64,000 bases of DNA from Metapseudomonas resinovorans DSM 21078 (GTDB lineage: Bacteria > Pseudomonadota > Gammaproteobacteria > Pseudomonadales > Pseudomonadaceae), in assembly GCF_000423545.1 (NCBI RefSeq), contig NZ_AUIE01000010.1, forward strand, positions 1 through 64,000, given 5' to 3'. Made by a program: the position numbers and the translations under genes. Shown piece by piece: positions 32,037-40,388 of the stretch; positions within the stretch are counted from its first letter, which is position 1; the number at the start of each line of letters is the position of its first letter. The notes beneath the pieces are model-generated. The model made no database searches, had not been told where the DNA came from, and was given only the letters and a program-made list of their open reading frames with translations.

Positions 32037-32775
32037 GGTACTGCATGACCAACTGATGAGCATGGCGCGCTACGTGCGCGACCCGCAGCACAACGCGCCG
32101 CCCCCCGGTATCGAGGTGCGGCGGCTGGCGGTTTACCGGCAGTTGTTCTTTGGCAATGTGGAGTCGCTGTTGGCCGGCGGCTTCCCCGTGCTGCGCGCCA
32201 GCCTTGGGCCGAAGCAGTGGCAGGCGCTGAACGAGTCCTTCTACGCCGACTACCGCTGCCAGACGCCCTTGTTCACCGAGATTTCCGGCGAGTTCGTCGA
32301 CTACCTGGCGGAGGGCGGGGCCGATGCCCAGGGCCTGCCGCCCTGGGTCGTGGAACTGGCGCATTACGAGTGGGTGGAGGCCGCGCTGCTCCTGAGCGAC
32401 CGGCGCGAACCAGCCCACGACCCGGAGGGCGACCTGCTCGATGGGGTGCCCCTGCTATCCAATCTGGCCTGGCCGTTGGCCTACCAGTGGCCGGTCAGTG
32501 AGATCGGCCCCGACTACCTGCCGCATGTGGCCCCGGAGCAACCGACCCTGGTGCTGGCGCGGCGCGGAGCGGACATGAACGTGCACTTCTCGCGGCTGGC
32601 GCCCCTGGCCCATGCACTGCTCGATTCGTTGCAGGAGCGTAACTGCTCCGGCCGCGAACACCTGGCGGCCCTGGCCGAGGCCATTGGTGCCGACAGCGAA
32701 ACCATCCTGCCGCAGGGCCTGGCCCTGCTGGAAAACCTGCGTGCTCAGGGCGTGGTGCTCGGCACCCGCAGCTGA
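32029..32775 (+). CDS. DUF2063 partner protein (HvfC/BufC-like)
   Basis: 248 aa from the ATG at 32029, within the DUF692 gene end, with GGAGG before it. The N-terminal DUF2063 domain (about 1-95; [12 protein letters not shown], then [20 protein letters not shown]) is the family mark; the C-terminal half is less conserved, with [14 protein letters not shown] near residue 180. In related systems this protein forms a complex with the DUF692 enzyme and is needed to bind and process the precursor. Confidence 0.88.
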   Translation: MHEVLHDQLMSMARYVRDPQHNAPPPGIEVRRLAVYRQLFFGNVESLLAGGFPVLRASLGPKQWQALNESFYADYRCQTPLFTEISGEFVDYLAEGGADAQGLPPWVVELAHYEWVEAALLLSDRREPAHDPEGDLLDGVPLLSNLAWPLAYQWPVSEIGPDYLPHVAPEQPTLVLARRGADMNVHFSRLAPLAHALLDSLQERNCSGREHLAALAEAIGADSETILPQGLALLENLRAQGVVLGTRS

Positions 32776-32830
32776 CGTGCGTTCTGATGCCGGATCGCTC
32801 CGGCATTTCCCCACCTGTGGAGATTCAGTG

Positions 32831-33253
32831 ATGACCGCAATTCTGGAAAAAACCCTCTATGTCGCACAGACCCGGACTACCGGCGGCCGCGATGGCCGCG
32901 GCAAGTCGTCCGATGGCGAACTGGATGTTCGCCTGAGCCCGCCCGGTTCGGGGCGGCCGGGTACCAACCCCGAGCAGCTCCTGGCCGTTGGCTGGTCCGC
33001 CTGTTTCATCGGGGCACTGCGCCGCGCTGGCCAGAGCCTGGCGATCCGCCTGCCGGACGACGTAGCGGTGGCGGCCGATATTTCACTGGGCAACACCGCC
33101 GACGGTGGCTTCGCCCTGGCGGCGAAACTGACCGTGGAACTGCCGGGATTGGCCACCGAGGACAAGGCCCGGCTGGTGGACGCAGCGCACCAGCTTTGCC
33201 CGTACTCCAAGGCGACCCGGGGGAACATAGCGGTGACCTTCGACATTCCCTGA
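32831..33253 (+). CDS. ohr: Organic hydroperoxide resistance protein (Ohr/OsmC family)
   Basis: 140 aa. The redox cysteines are Cys58 in GWSACFIGAL and Cys123 in HQLCPYSKATRGN, and Glu50 in NPEQLLAVGW is conserved. Ohr reduces organic hydroperoxides with thiol partners. It lies 55 bp after the DUF2063 gene and is closed by a terminator. Since copper and peroxides act together, inclusion in the copper cluster is plausible, but it may also be independently transcribed. Confidence 0.92.
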   Translation: MTAILEKTLYVAQTRTTGGRDGRGKSSDGELDVRLSPPGSGRPGTNPEQLLAVGWSACFIGALRRAGQSLAIRLPDDVAVAADISLGNTADGGFALAAKLTVELPGLATEDKARLVDAAHQLCPYSKATRGNIAVTFDIP

Positions 33254-33270
33254 TCAGTTCCTGCCAGTAC

Positions 33271-33308
33271 AAAAAGCCCGCGCGCCTGGAAAGGTACGCG
33301 GGCTTTTT
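33271..33308. terminator. Bidirectional rho-independent terminator
   Basis: AAAAAGCCCGCG and CGCGGGCTTTTT flank a 14-nt loop, giving an A/T-flanked stem that works in both directions. It lies just after ohr and before the convergent DoxX gene. Confidence 0.85.
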
Positions 33309-33340
33309 ATTGTCTGGTGGAATGCGTGTCTTCGACTGCC

Positions 33341-33425
33341 GATGGGTTTCGCTCCGCTCAACCGCATCCTACGTACCGCCACTCGGCGCGTCCACGTAGG
33401 ATGGGTAGAGCCTGTGAAACCCATC
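33341..33425. repeat. Inverted pair of dispersed repeats
   Basis: GATGGGTTTCGCTCCGCTCA (33341 on) and GTAGGATGGGTAGAGCC (33396 on), ending in AAACCCATC, are head-to-head copies of the family seen at 28290 and 38987, separated by about 23 bp. Confidence 0.65.
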
Positions 33426-33463
33426 GTGTTACAGGTACGAAAAAGCCCGTGCATCCGAACGGG

Positions 33464-33964
33464 TCAGGCTTTCCTGCGGAAGAGCAAGGCATCCAGGCTG
33501 AATTTCCCGGCGCCCTTGAGCAGCAGAGGCATTGCGGCCACCAGGTAGATCAGCGGCAGCTTGTAGTTGCCAAAGCCCTTGTCGCTGATGGAGTACCCCT
33601 GGGCGAGTTCCGACAGGCTTGACCAGTGCGCCGGCCAGTGCACGGCGGCGATGGCCACCAGGGTCAAGATCATCAGCGCCAGGGTGGCGAAGCGCGTACC
33701 GAGACCGAGCAACAAAAGCACGGGGGCGATCAGCTCGGCCCACATCGACACCTGCCAGTTGACGCCGGCGGGAATCTGGTCGAAGGGGAAGGGGAAGGCC
33801 GAATTGATCTGTTCGAACCAGTTTGCACCGTTCCATTTCTCCAGGCCGGATTCGAAGAATTCCCAGGCGAGGAACAGGCGCAGGGTCATGTCGGCGCTCC
33901 AGGCGCCCAGGCGGTCGAGTTGCTGGCAGGCGTGCGTGAGCGGGGCGAAGGCAAGGTGGGTCAC
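33464..33964 (-). CDS. DoxX-family membrane protein
   Basis: 166 aa from a GTG at 33964 that has GGAG upstream. Four membrane segments are visible (about 25-40, 70-90, 95-115 and 130-150), with the DoxX motifs RLFLAWEFFESGLEKW and then PVLLLLGLGTRFATLAL. DoxX proteins often accompany DUF692/DUF2063 RiPP loci. Here the gene is on the opposite strand, downstream of the two-component genes, with a 125-bp gap. The end of the gene is convergent with ohr. Confidence 0.86.
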   Translation of the reverse strand: MTHLAFAPLTHACQQLDRLGAWSADMTLRLFLAWEFFESGLEKWNGANWFEQINSAFPFPFDQIPAGVNWQVSMWAELIAPVLLLLGLGTRFATLALMILTLVAIAAVHWPAHWSSLSELAQGYSISDKGFGNYKLPLIYLVAAMPLLLKGAGKFSLDALLFRRKA

Positions 33965-34089
33965 GGGCGGGCTCCAATGAACTGAGCGCGACCGCGGGAT
34001 GCTGTCGCTGCTCCTGTGCCCATGCTGGCAAGGGGGCTTGTCCCGCATGTGTCGGCTGCGGCCCGTCGTGTATCGCTGTGTACGGCGCC

Positions 34090-35397
34090 TCAGGCCGTGG
34101 CGCCGAGCTCCAGCTGTGCGCACAGGCCACCGTTTTCGCGGTTGTGCAGGGTCAGGCGGGCGCCCAGGGCCTGGCTCAATTGCTGGGCGATGGCCAGGCC
34201 CAGGCCTGTGCCGCCGGTGCTACGGTTGCGCGAGCTTTCCACCCGGTAGAAGGGCTTGAACACTTCGTTCAATTCCTCTTCGGCGATACCTGGGCCGTTG
34301 TCCCGCACCTGTACCTGCACGGTGCCCTGTACATCGCGTTGCACAACCAACTGGGCCTCGCCGCCAAACTTCAGGGCATTGTCGATCAGGTTGCTGAGCA
34401 CCCGACGCAAGGCATGGGGGCGGGTTTCCAGTTGCATCCCGCAGCTGCCGCTCAGGCTCACTGCCTGGCCGCTGTCCTGGTAGTCGCAGACCAGGCTGTC
34501 GAGGAAGGCGTCGAGGTCGATCCGGCACAGGGGTTCGCTGGCGCCGTCCATGCTGCGCGCATAGGCCACGCCTTCGCGCACGAGGTGCTGCATTTCATTG
34601 AGGTCGCTCCACAGCTTGTCTCGTTCCTGCGAGGCATCCATCTGCTCGACGCGCAGCTTCATGCGGGTAATGGGGGTTTGCAGGTCGTGGGAAATGGCCG
34701 CGAGCAGCTGCATGCGTTCCTTCAGGTAGGTGCCGATACGCCCCTGCAGGGCATTGAAGGCGCGGGCGGCGTAGGCCACTTCGTTCGGGCCGCGCTCGTC
34801 GAGTTCCGGGCCGGGGGAGTCGGGGTCGAGGTGGTCGACGGCCTCTGCCAGGCGAGTCAGCGGGCGAATGGCCGTGCGCACTGCCAGCCAGGTGCAGAAC
34901 AACAGCAACAGCAGTTGCAGGATCAGGACCACGGGCAGCCACTGGGCCACCGGAATCGGCCTGGGCGTGACATCCACCGTCAGCGGCTGGCCATCGCTCA
35001 GCACCAGGTGGGCCTGGAAGTGCGGGGTCGGTCCGGGAATGTTCTCGAAGCGCACGGGGTAGCGTTGGCCGATGGCCCGTTCGATGGAGATCGCTGCCAT
35101 GTGCGCCTGGTTCATATCCATGGGCACACCCGGCACGCCCTCATCGAGGCGATAACGGTAGTTGCGCCGTTCCAGCAGCGACAGCCAGGCGGCGCGTTCG
35201 TCCGCCGGCAGCCGGTCGATCAGCGCCACGGCGGTGCTCACGTCATATTCCAGGTTGCCCAGCATCACGTCGCGCCCGGTCTGGTAGCGCTCGTAGAACT
35301 GCGAGGCGAAGGACAGTCCGTAGGCCAGCAACAGGCCGCTGAGAAAGATCAGTGCCAGGCGCGCCGCCAGGGTGCGCGGCCAGTGGGGCAGGGTCAT
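34090..35397 (-). CDS. Sensor histidine kinase, OmpR-partner (EnvZ-like)
   Basis: 435 aa from the ATG at 35397; the stop of the regulator gene and this ATG overlap as TGATG. It has membrane helices at about 11-30 and 153-173, a periplasmic sensor loop between them, HAMP (about 174-228), HisKA with His237 in AAISHDLQTPITR, and an HATPase domain (DNGPGI, GGTGLGLAIAQQ). The sensor loop has no Cys but carries MDMNQAHM (about 93-100), a possible metal-binding patch. Confidence 0.93.
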   Translation of the reverse strand: MTLPHWPRTLAARLALIFLSGLLLAYGLSFASQFYERYQTGRDVMLGNLEYDVSTAVALIDRLPADERAAWLSLLERRNYRYRLDEGVPGVPMDMNQAHMAAISIERAIGQRYPVRFENIPGPTPHFQAHLVLSDGQPLTVDVTPRPIPVAQWLPVVLILQLLLLLFCTWLAVRTAIRPLTRLAEAVDHLDPDSPGPELDERGPNEVAYAARAFNALQGRIGTYLKERMQLLAAISHDLQTPITRMKLRVEQMDASQERDKLWSDLNEMQHLVREGVAYARSMDGASEPLCRIDLDAFLDSLVCDYQDSGQAVSLSGSCGMQLETRPHALRRVLSNLIDNALKFGGEAQLVVQRDVQGTVQVQVRDNGPGIAEEELNEVFKPFYRVESSRNRSTGGTGLGLAIAQQLSQALGARLTLHNRENGGLCAQLELGATA

Positions 35398-36137
35398 CAC
35401 GCGGTTGGCTCGATCAGTTGCACGGGTAGCGCAAAGACATAGCCTTCACTGCGCACTGTCTTGATGCAGGCCGGCTCGCGGGCGTCGTCCTGCAGGCGTT
35501 GGCGCAGGCGGCTCACCAGCAGGTCAATGGAACGGTCGAAGACATCCGCTTCGCGGCCCTGGGTCAGGTTGAGCAGTTGCTCGCGGCTGAGCACGCGCTG
35601 GGGATGGTCGAGAAAGACCCGCAGCAGGCGGTATTCGGCGCCGCTCAGGGCCACCAGGGTGCCCTCGGCGTCCAGCAGGTGGCGCTGCGTGGTATCCAGG
35701 CGCCATTTGCCGAAGCCGATCAGCCGGCTACTTTCGCTGATCTGCAGGTTCGGCGGCAGCATGCGGGTACGGCGCAGCACGGCGTTGATCCGCGCCAGCA
35801 GCTCGCGGGCGGAGAAGGGTTTGGTCAGGTAGTCGTCGGCGCCCATCTCCAGGCCGATGATGCGATCGGTCTCCTCGTTGCGCGCGGTCAGCATCAGCAC
35901 TGGCGTCGCCTTGTGCTTGCCGACGCGCAGTTCGCGACACAGGCGCAGGCCATCGTCGCCGGGCATCATGATGTCGAGCACGATCAGGTCGACCACATTG
36001 CCCTCGAGGAAGGCACGCATCTGCCGGCCGTCCGCCGCCAGGCTGACGCGCAAGCCATTCTTCTTCAGGTAGTTGCCAACCAGCTCGCGGATTTCCCGGT
36101 CGTCGTCGACGACCAGGATGTGATCGATATGGTCCAT
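35397..36137 (-). CDS. OmpR-family response regulator
   Basis: 246 aa. The receiver has Asp11/12/13, phosphoacceptor Asp55 in VLDIMMPG and Lys106 in LTKPFSA, followed by a winged-helix DNA-binding domain (about 150-240, ending TVRSEGYVFALP). It is cotranscribed with the kinase, which starts in its stop codon. The promoter region contains GTATCC pairs identical to those of the RiPP operon. It may be related to DsbR, whose genes also neighbour DsbD-like thiol proteins in P. aeruginosa; that is inference. Confidence 0.93.
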   Translation of the reverse strand: MDHIDHILVVDDDREIRELVGNYLKKNGLRVSLAADGRQMRAFLEGNVVDLIVLDIMMPGDDGLRLCRELRVGKHKATPVLMLTARNEETDRIIGLEMGADDYLTKPFSARELLARINAVLRRTRMLPPNLQISESSRLIGFGKWRLDTTQRHLLDAEGTLVALSGAEYRLLRVFLDHPQRVLSREQLLNLTQGREADVFDRSIDLLVSRLRQRLQDDAREPACIKTVRSEGYVFALPVQLIEPTA

Positions 36138-36464
36138 GGGCAGTCCTCACAACACATGTGTCGGCGCTAGTGTATCGGGCTCGATGGCGCTTGCCCGCCG
36201 CCCTTTGTATTGCAGTGTATCCAGCGTGGCCCTGATACCCGAGCTTGCACAATAGCCTCGCGTATCCGTCTGTATCCGCTGGCGCTGTCGATACCTGGCG
36301 CAGCAATCGCCGATGGTGTCGGACACATCCGCGATACCTCCCGCCACTGAAATGGGCACCGCACGGATGCCAAGTCGCATCCCCCCTTAACCGGACCCGT
36401 GTGCCCAGGACGGCCTGGTTCGCCCGCCCGGATCATCCCGGGCGCATTCACCATCGAGGTGCCC
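36138..36464. promoter_or_regulatory. Divergent regulatory region of the two-component system and DipZ gene
   Basis: The 327-bp region between the regulator and the CcdA-thioredoxin gene holds several GTATCC-type repeats: GTATTGCAGTGTATCC (36207-36222), GTATCC-GTCT-GTATCC (36262-36277) and three GATACC copies near 36234, 36290 and 36333. No gene is supported here. Confidence 0.6.
36262..36277 (+). promoter_or_regulatory. Direct repeat GTATCC-N4-GTATCC in the regulator promoter
   Basis: Hexamers at 36262-36267 and 36272-36277, identical in sequence and spacing to the pair at 30379-30394. Confidence 0.65.
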
Positions 36465-37697
36465 ATGTTGCTTGTTGCCTTTCTTGGCGGGGTGCTGACC
36501 CTCTTCAGCCCCTGCATCCTTCCCGTATTGCCCCTGCTACTTTCCCGCGCCGGTGGCCCGGCCTGGTCGCCGCTCGTGACCCTGGCCGGCCTGGCCTCGG
36601 GCTTCGCCGTGCTGGCGAGCCTGGCCGTGGTTTCCAGTAACTGGGTGATCGAGGCCAGCCAATGGGGCCGCTACCTGGCCCTGGGCCTGCTGGCGGTATC
36701 GGCGATGGCTTTGCTCTCGACGCGTGTCGGTGCCTGGCTGTCGCGGCCCTGGGTCTGGCTCGGCAACCGTTTGCACGCTGATGCCCGCGGACTGCCGCCG
36801 GTGCTTTCGACCTGGCTGCTGGGCTGCGCCGCCGGGTTGCTCTGGGCGCCCTGTGCCGGCCCCATCCTCGGCCTGATCCTCTCCGGCGCGATGCTCAATG
36901 GACCGAGTGCCTCCACTAGCCTTCTGCTGCTCAGTTACGGCCTCGGCAGTGCGGTTGCGATGGGTGCGTTGATCTTCCTGGGCCGCGGTGCGTTCCAGCG
37001 CGCGAAGCTGTCGTTGCGCGCGATGGAATGGCTGCGTCGCGGCGCCGGCGCCCTGGCCTTGCTGGCGGTCGTTGGCATTGCAAGCGGCACCAGTGACCAG
37101 TTGGCAGGAGCGGGTTCCTCGCGCCTGGTGTTCGAACTGGAGCGCAAGGCGATCGAGGGTATTCCGGCGCTGGTGGAACGCCTGGTGGGCAACGCCCATG
37201 CCGATAGCATCGAGCAACTGCCGGACCTGGGCGCGATGCCCTCTCTGGAAGGCGCCACCCAGTGGCTCAATGGCCCGCCGCTCAGCAACGAACAACTGCT
37301 CGGCAAGGTGGTCCTGGTGGACTTCTGGACCTTCGACTGCATCAACTGCCGGAACAGCCTGCCGTATGTGAATGAATGGGCCAAGCGCTACGCCGACCAG
37401 GGCCTGGTGGTGATCGGCGTGCACACGCCCGAATACCCCTTCGAACGGATCATCGACAATGTGCGCGAGGCGGCCGGTCGCCTGGGCGTCAAGCACCCGG
37501 TGGCCATCGATAACCAGTACCGCATCTGGAACGCGTTCACCAACCAGTACTGGCCGGCGCATTACTTCATCGACGCCAACGGGCGGGTTCGCCACCTGCA
37601 TATCGGCGAAGGGGACTACGCAGAGCAGGAGGCCATCATCCAGAAGCTTCTGCAGGAACGGCAGGCAACAATGGGGGAAGGCGGCGGCAGTCGCTGA
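36465..37697 (+). CDS. CcdA-thioredoxin fusion (DipZ-like thiol-disulfide transporter)
   Basis: 410 aa from the ATG at 36465 (GAGG upstream). The N-terminal CcdA/DsbD membrane domain (about 1-205) has the paired cysteines Cys17 in FSPCILP and Cys130 in WAPCAGP. A TlpA/thioredoxin domain follows with the unusual active site CINC (292-295, in FWTFDCINCRN), the DipZ pattern. It brings reducing power from the cytoplasm to periplasmic thiols. It diverges from the regulator genes over the GTATCC region, so it may serve redox care of the cysteine-rich copper peptide. Confidence 0.88.
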   Translation: MLLVAFLGGVLTLFSPCILPVLPLLLSRAGGPAWSPLVTLAGLASGFAVLASLAVVSSNWVIEASQWGRYLALGLLAVSAMALLSTRVGAWLSRPWVWLGNRLHADARGLPPVLSTWLLGCAAGLLWAPCAGPILGLILSGAMLNGPSASTSLLLLSYGLGSAVAMGALIFLGRGAFQRAKLSLRAMEWLRRGAGALALLAVVGIASGTSDQLAGAGSSRLVFELERKAIEGIPALVERLVGNAHADSIEQLPDLGAMPSLEGATQWLNGPPLSNEQLLGKVVLVDFWTFDCINCRNSLPYVNEWAKRYADQGLVVIGVHTPEYPFERIIDNVREAAGRLGVKHPVAIDNQYRIWNAFTNQYWPAHYFIDANGRVRHLHIGEGDYAEQEAIIQKLLQERQATMGEGGGSR

Positions 37698-37817
37698 ACC
37701 CGTGCGGTAGACATGCGCGGCCGATCGGGGCCGCGCGACATCTGGTGATGAGCCTGGATTGGACGCGCCTGCCTGATTTGCTAGCTTCTGCCCCTTTCAT
37801 CATCAAAGGACGTCCCG

Positions 37818-38990
37818 ATGCGCCCAACAGGAAAGCGCAGCGTGCAGAGGCTTCTGTTCGCCCTTGCCACTTCGCTCGCTGGCCATGCCGTGGCCGATGC
37901 CGAGCGGGCAGATATCGGCACCGCCGTGCAGCAAGCCGCAGGGCAGGTCATGCAGCAGTACGGCATTCCGGGCCTGGCCATTGCAGTCACTGCCAATGGT
38001 GAGCAGCACTTCTACAACTTCGGTGTGGCGTCCAGGGAGACTCGGCAGGCGGTCACTCGCGACACCCTCTTTGAAGTCGGCTCGGTCAGCAAGACGCTGA
38101 CGGTAACGCTGGCTGCCTATGCCGAAGCCAACGGCAAACTATCCCTCTCCGACAGTCCCGGGCAGTACCTGCCGCAACTCAAAGGCAGCCAGCTCGACCC
38201 GGTGACCCTGATCAACCTGGCCACGCACACGGCGGGTGGATTTCCGCTGCAACTGCCCGATGAGGTCCAGAACCAGCAGCAGTTGATGGACTATTACAGG
38301 TCCTGGCAGCCCCGGTTCGCCCCTGGCACCTACCGGACCTATGCCAACCCCAGCATTGGCCTGCTGGGTGTGATCGCAGCCAGGAGCCTCGGCATGCCCT
38401 ATGCCAAGGCAATGGAATCCGAACTCCTGCCGAAGCTTGGCATGCGCAGCACTTTCATCGACGTACCGGCGAGTGCCATGCCGCGCTACGCCCAGGGTTA
38501 CAACAAGGACGATGCGCCGGTGCGGGTGAATCCGGCGATGCTGGCGGCGGAGGCTTATGGAGTGAAGACCAGCAGCAAGGACCTGCTGCATTTCGTCGAA
38601 GTCAATCTGGGCCAGGTAGCGATGGATGATGCTTCCTTGCAGCAGGCGATCGACGCCACCCGCACCGGTTACTACAGGCTGGGTGCCATGACCCAGGCCC
38701 TGATCTGGGAGCAGTACGACTACCCGGTGGCCCTGCAAACGCTGCTGGAAGGCAATGCCAGCCGGATGGCACTTGAAAGCCATGCCGTCACGGCCATCAC
38801 GCCGCCCCTGGCGCCGCAACAGGCCGTCTGGGTCAACAAGACAGGCTCGACCAATGGCTTCGGCGCCTACGTGGCCTTCGTGCCGGAGAAGAAATTCGGC
38901 ATCGTGCTGTTGGCCAACAAGAACTACCCGAACGAGGAACGGGTGAAGCTGGCTTACCGCATCCTCGGTGAGCTGGAAGCGCATCAGTAG
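37818..38990 (+). CDS. Class C beta-lactamase (AmpC-type serine hydrolase)
   Basis: 390 aa with a signal peptide ending near AVADA. The three class C motifs are present: Ser89-Val-Ser-Lys92, Tyr175-Ala-Asn177 and Lys341-Thr-Gly343. It would act in the periplasm on beta-lactams. No ampR is adjacent. The neighbours (DipZ, SDR) do not suggest a mobile origin. Its TAG stop codon is the start of a dispersed repeat, so the 3' end was probably set by that insertion. Confidence 0.9.
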   Translation: MRPTGKRSVQRLLFALATSLAGHAVADAERADIGTAVQQAAGQVMQQYGIPGLAIAVTANGEQHFYNFGVASRETRQAVTRDTLFEVGSVSKTLTVTLAAYAEANGKLSLSDSPGQYLPQLKGSQLDPVTLINLATHTAGGFPLQLPDEVQNQQQLMDYYRSWQPRFAPGTYRTYANPSIGLLGVIAARSLGMPYAKAMESELLPKLGMRSTFIDVPASAMPRYAQGYNKDDAPVRVNPAMLAAEAYGVKTSSKDLLHFVEVNLGQVAMDDASLQQAIDATRTGYYRLGAMTQALIWEQYDYPVALQTLLEGNASRMALESHAVTAITPPLAPQQAVWVNKTGSTNGFGAYVAFVPEKKFGIVLLANKNYPNEERVKLAYRILGELEAHQ

Positions 38991-39113
38991 GTTGGGTAGA
39001 GGAACGAAACCCAACGGGCGGGGCTGCGGCCCCCGGGGAAGTCCAGCCTGGACGATTGATGGGGTTCTGGCCGGACTGCGCGTTGGGCTTCGCGGAGCTC
39101 AGCCACAACCTAC
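38987..39113. repeat. Inverted pair of dispersed repeats overlapping the beta-lactamase stop
   Basis: GTAGGTTGGGTAGAGGAACG (38987 on, through AACCCAACG) and CGTTGGGCTTCGCGGAGC (39081 on, ending ACAACCTAC) form an inverted pair of about 30-bp units around a 64-bp centre. The first unit begins within the CAG TAG stop context. Confidence 0.68.
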
Positions 39114-39196
39114 AAGAGCCGGCCCCGCTGCTGGTCCGCTGACTCGAATCGTCACAGGTAGATCCGATGATTCATGACCACGCCCAATTGAAGAAG

Positions 39197-39218
39197 GGAG
39201 GCCGAGGCCTCCGTTTTT
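39197..39218 (+). terminator. Rho-independent terminator
   Basis: GGAGGC-CGAG-GCCTCC is followed by GTTTTT on the plus strand. It would end a transcript coming from the beta-lactamase gene before the convergent SDR. Confidence 0.68.
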
Positions 39219-39233
39219 CATGCCTTCAGGCGA

Positions 39234-39965
39234 TTACCATTTGCCGGTACTCATCCCACCGTCCACGGCGAGGACGACGCCGGTGGTGAAGTCGGCCTTG
39301 GCCAGGTACAGCACCGCGTCGGCGATTTCCTGCACGGTGCCGACACGGCCGGACGGCGCCAGGTTGTTGAGGAAGTCGCGGGCGGCCGGGTCGTGCATCG
39401 GGGTGTCGATGATGCCGGGGGCGACCGCGTTCACCTGAATGTTATGCGGCGACAGTTCCAGGGCCAGGGCCCGGGTCATCTGGTTGATACCGCCCTTGAT
39501 CAGCACGGGCAAGGCTGCCGGCACGTTGATGTTGGGCTGAAGGGCAACTGCCGCGGAAATGTTCACGATGTGTCCGCCCCCCTGTTGTTTCATGTGCGCG
39601 GCCGCCACCTGGGAGGTGTAGACCACGCCCTTGAGGTTGGTATCCAGCAGGTTTTCCAGGTCTTCCGGGGTGTAGTCGGTGAAGGGCTTGGCCATAAAGA
39701 AACCGGCGTTGTTGACCAGGACTTCGACGCTGCCGAAGGCCTCGATAGCGGCGGCGAAAATCTTGCGGGCGGTCGCCGGATCGGCCACGTCGCCGGCAAC
39801 GCCAACGAAGTTGCTCGGGTTGCCCAGGCTGGCGGCGGCTTCCTGCAGGCGCTCGACGGAGCGAGCGGTACCTACGACGTTGTAGCCATTTTCAATGAAG
39901 GCCTTGGCCAGGCCCAGGCCGATACCGCTGGATGCGCCGGTGATGACTGCGGTTTGCTTGCTCAT
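39234..39965 (-). CDS. Atypical SDR-family oxidoreductase lacking the catalytic Tyr
   Basis: 243 aa. The Rossmann start TGASSGIGLG (about 9-18) and NNAG motif are normal. The active-site region reads NISAAVALQP then VPAALPVLIKGGINQM: the Lys is kept but Pro stands four residues earlier where the catalytic Tyr is expected. Some Pseudomonas/Burkholderia SDRs have this change. The enzyme may work differently or be a non-redox binder. It lies in the opposite direction to the beta-lactamase and close to a tautomerase. Confidence 0.87.
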   Translation of the reverse strand: MSKQTAVITGASSGIGLGLAKAFIENGYNVVGTARSVERLQEAAASLGNPSNFVGVAGDVADPATARKIFAAAIEAFGSVEVLVNNAGFFMAKPFTDYTPEDLENLLDTNLKGVVYTSQVAAAHMKQQGGGHIVNISAAVALQPNINVPAALPVLIKGGINQMTRALALELSPHNIQVNAVAPGIIDTPMHDPAARDFLNNLAPSGRVGTVQEIADAVLYLAKADFTTGVVLAVDGGMSTGKW

Positions 39966-40031
39966 GGTGGTTCCTCTTAAAAGCGGGTACGGGTTTGCCT
40001 TTGAGGCGAATGGATGGGGGTGGTTGGCAGG

Positions 40032-40238
40032 TCAGCCCGGCGAGTTCTTCCGGTACTCGGTCGTCGTCATTCCGGCATAGCCCCAGTTGTCGGTATCCAC
40101 TTCCTCTATGACGATGTGCGTGAGGTCAGGACGTTTGCCGAGTACGCGCTGCAGGGTGTCGGTGATCTCGGCAATGACCTGGGCCTTCTGCTCCCGGGTA
40201 ACCCCGTCTCGGGTGATTCGTACGCTTACGAAGGGCAT
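40032..40238 (-). CDS. 4-oxalocrotonate tautomerase-family protein
   Basis: 68 aa. It starts MPFVSVRITRDGVTREQKAQ, and Pro directly after Met becomes the N-terminal catalytic proline. The fold is the small beta-alpha-beta tautomerase. Lys18 and the hydrophobic middle strand DLTHIVIEEV are typical. AGAGG precedes the ATG at 40238. The gene is divergent from a LysR gene, which probably regulates it together with the SDR downstream. Confidence 0.9.
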   Translation of the reverse strand: MPFVSVRITRDGVTREQKAQVIAEITDTLQRVLGKRPDLTHIVIEEVDTDNWGYAGMTTTEYRKNSPG

Positions 40239-40388
40239 CTTGAGTTTCCTCTGCTGATGGTGGTGGTCATCAGCCTCGCTCCGGGCGAAACGCCGTGGGA
40301 GTGGCTGTCTGGAGTCAACTGTATTTGTGCTTGGCGTGTAGATAAATGTAGGCTCGGATACTTCAGTTGATACGCGGTGTAATGAATC

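Noticed and set aside
37818-38990. Acquired beta-lactamase on a mobile element
   Set aside because: No insertion sequence, integron or transposase is nearby, and composition is like its neighbours.
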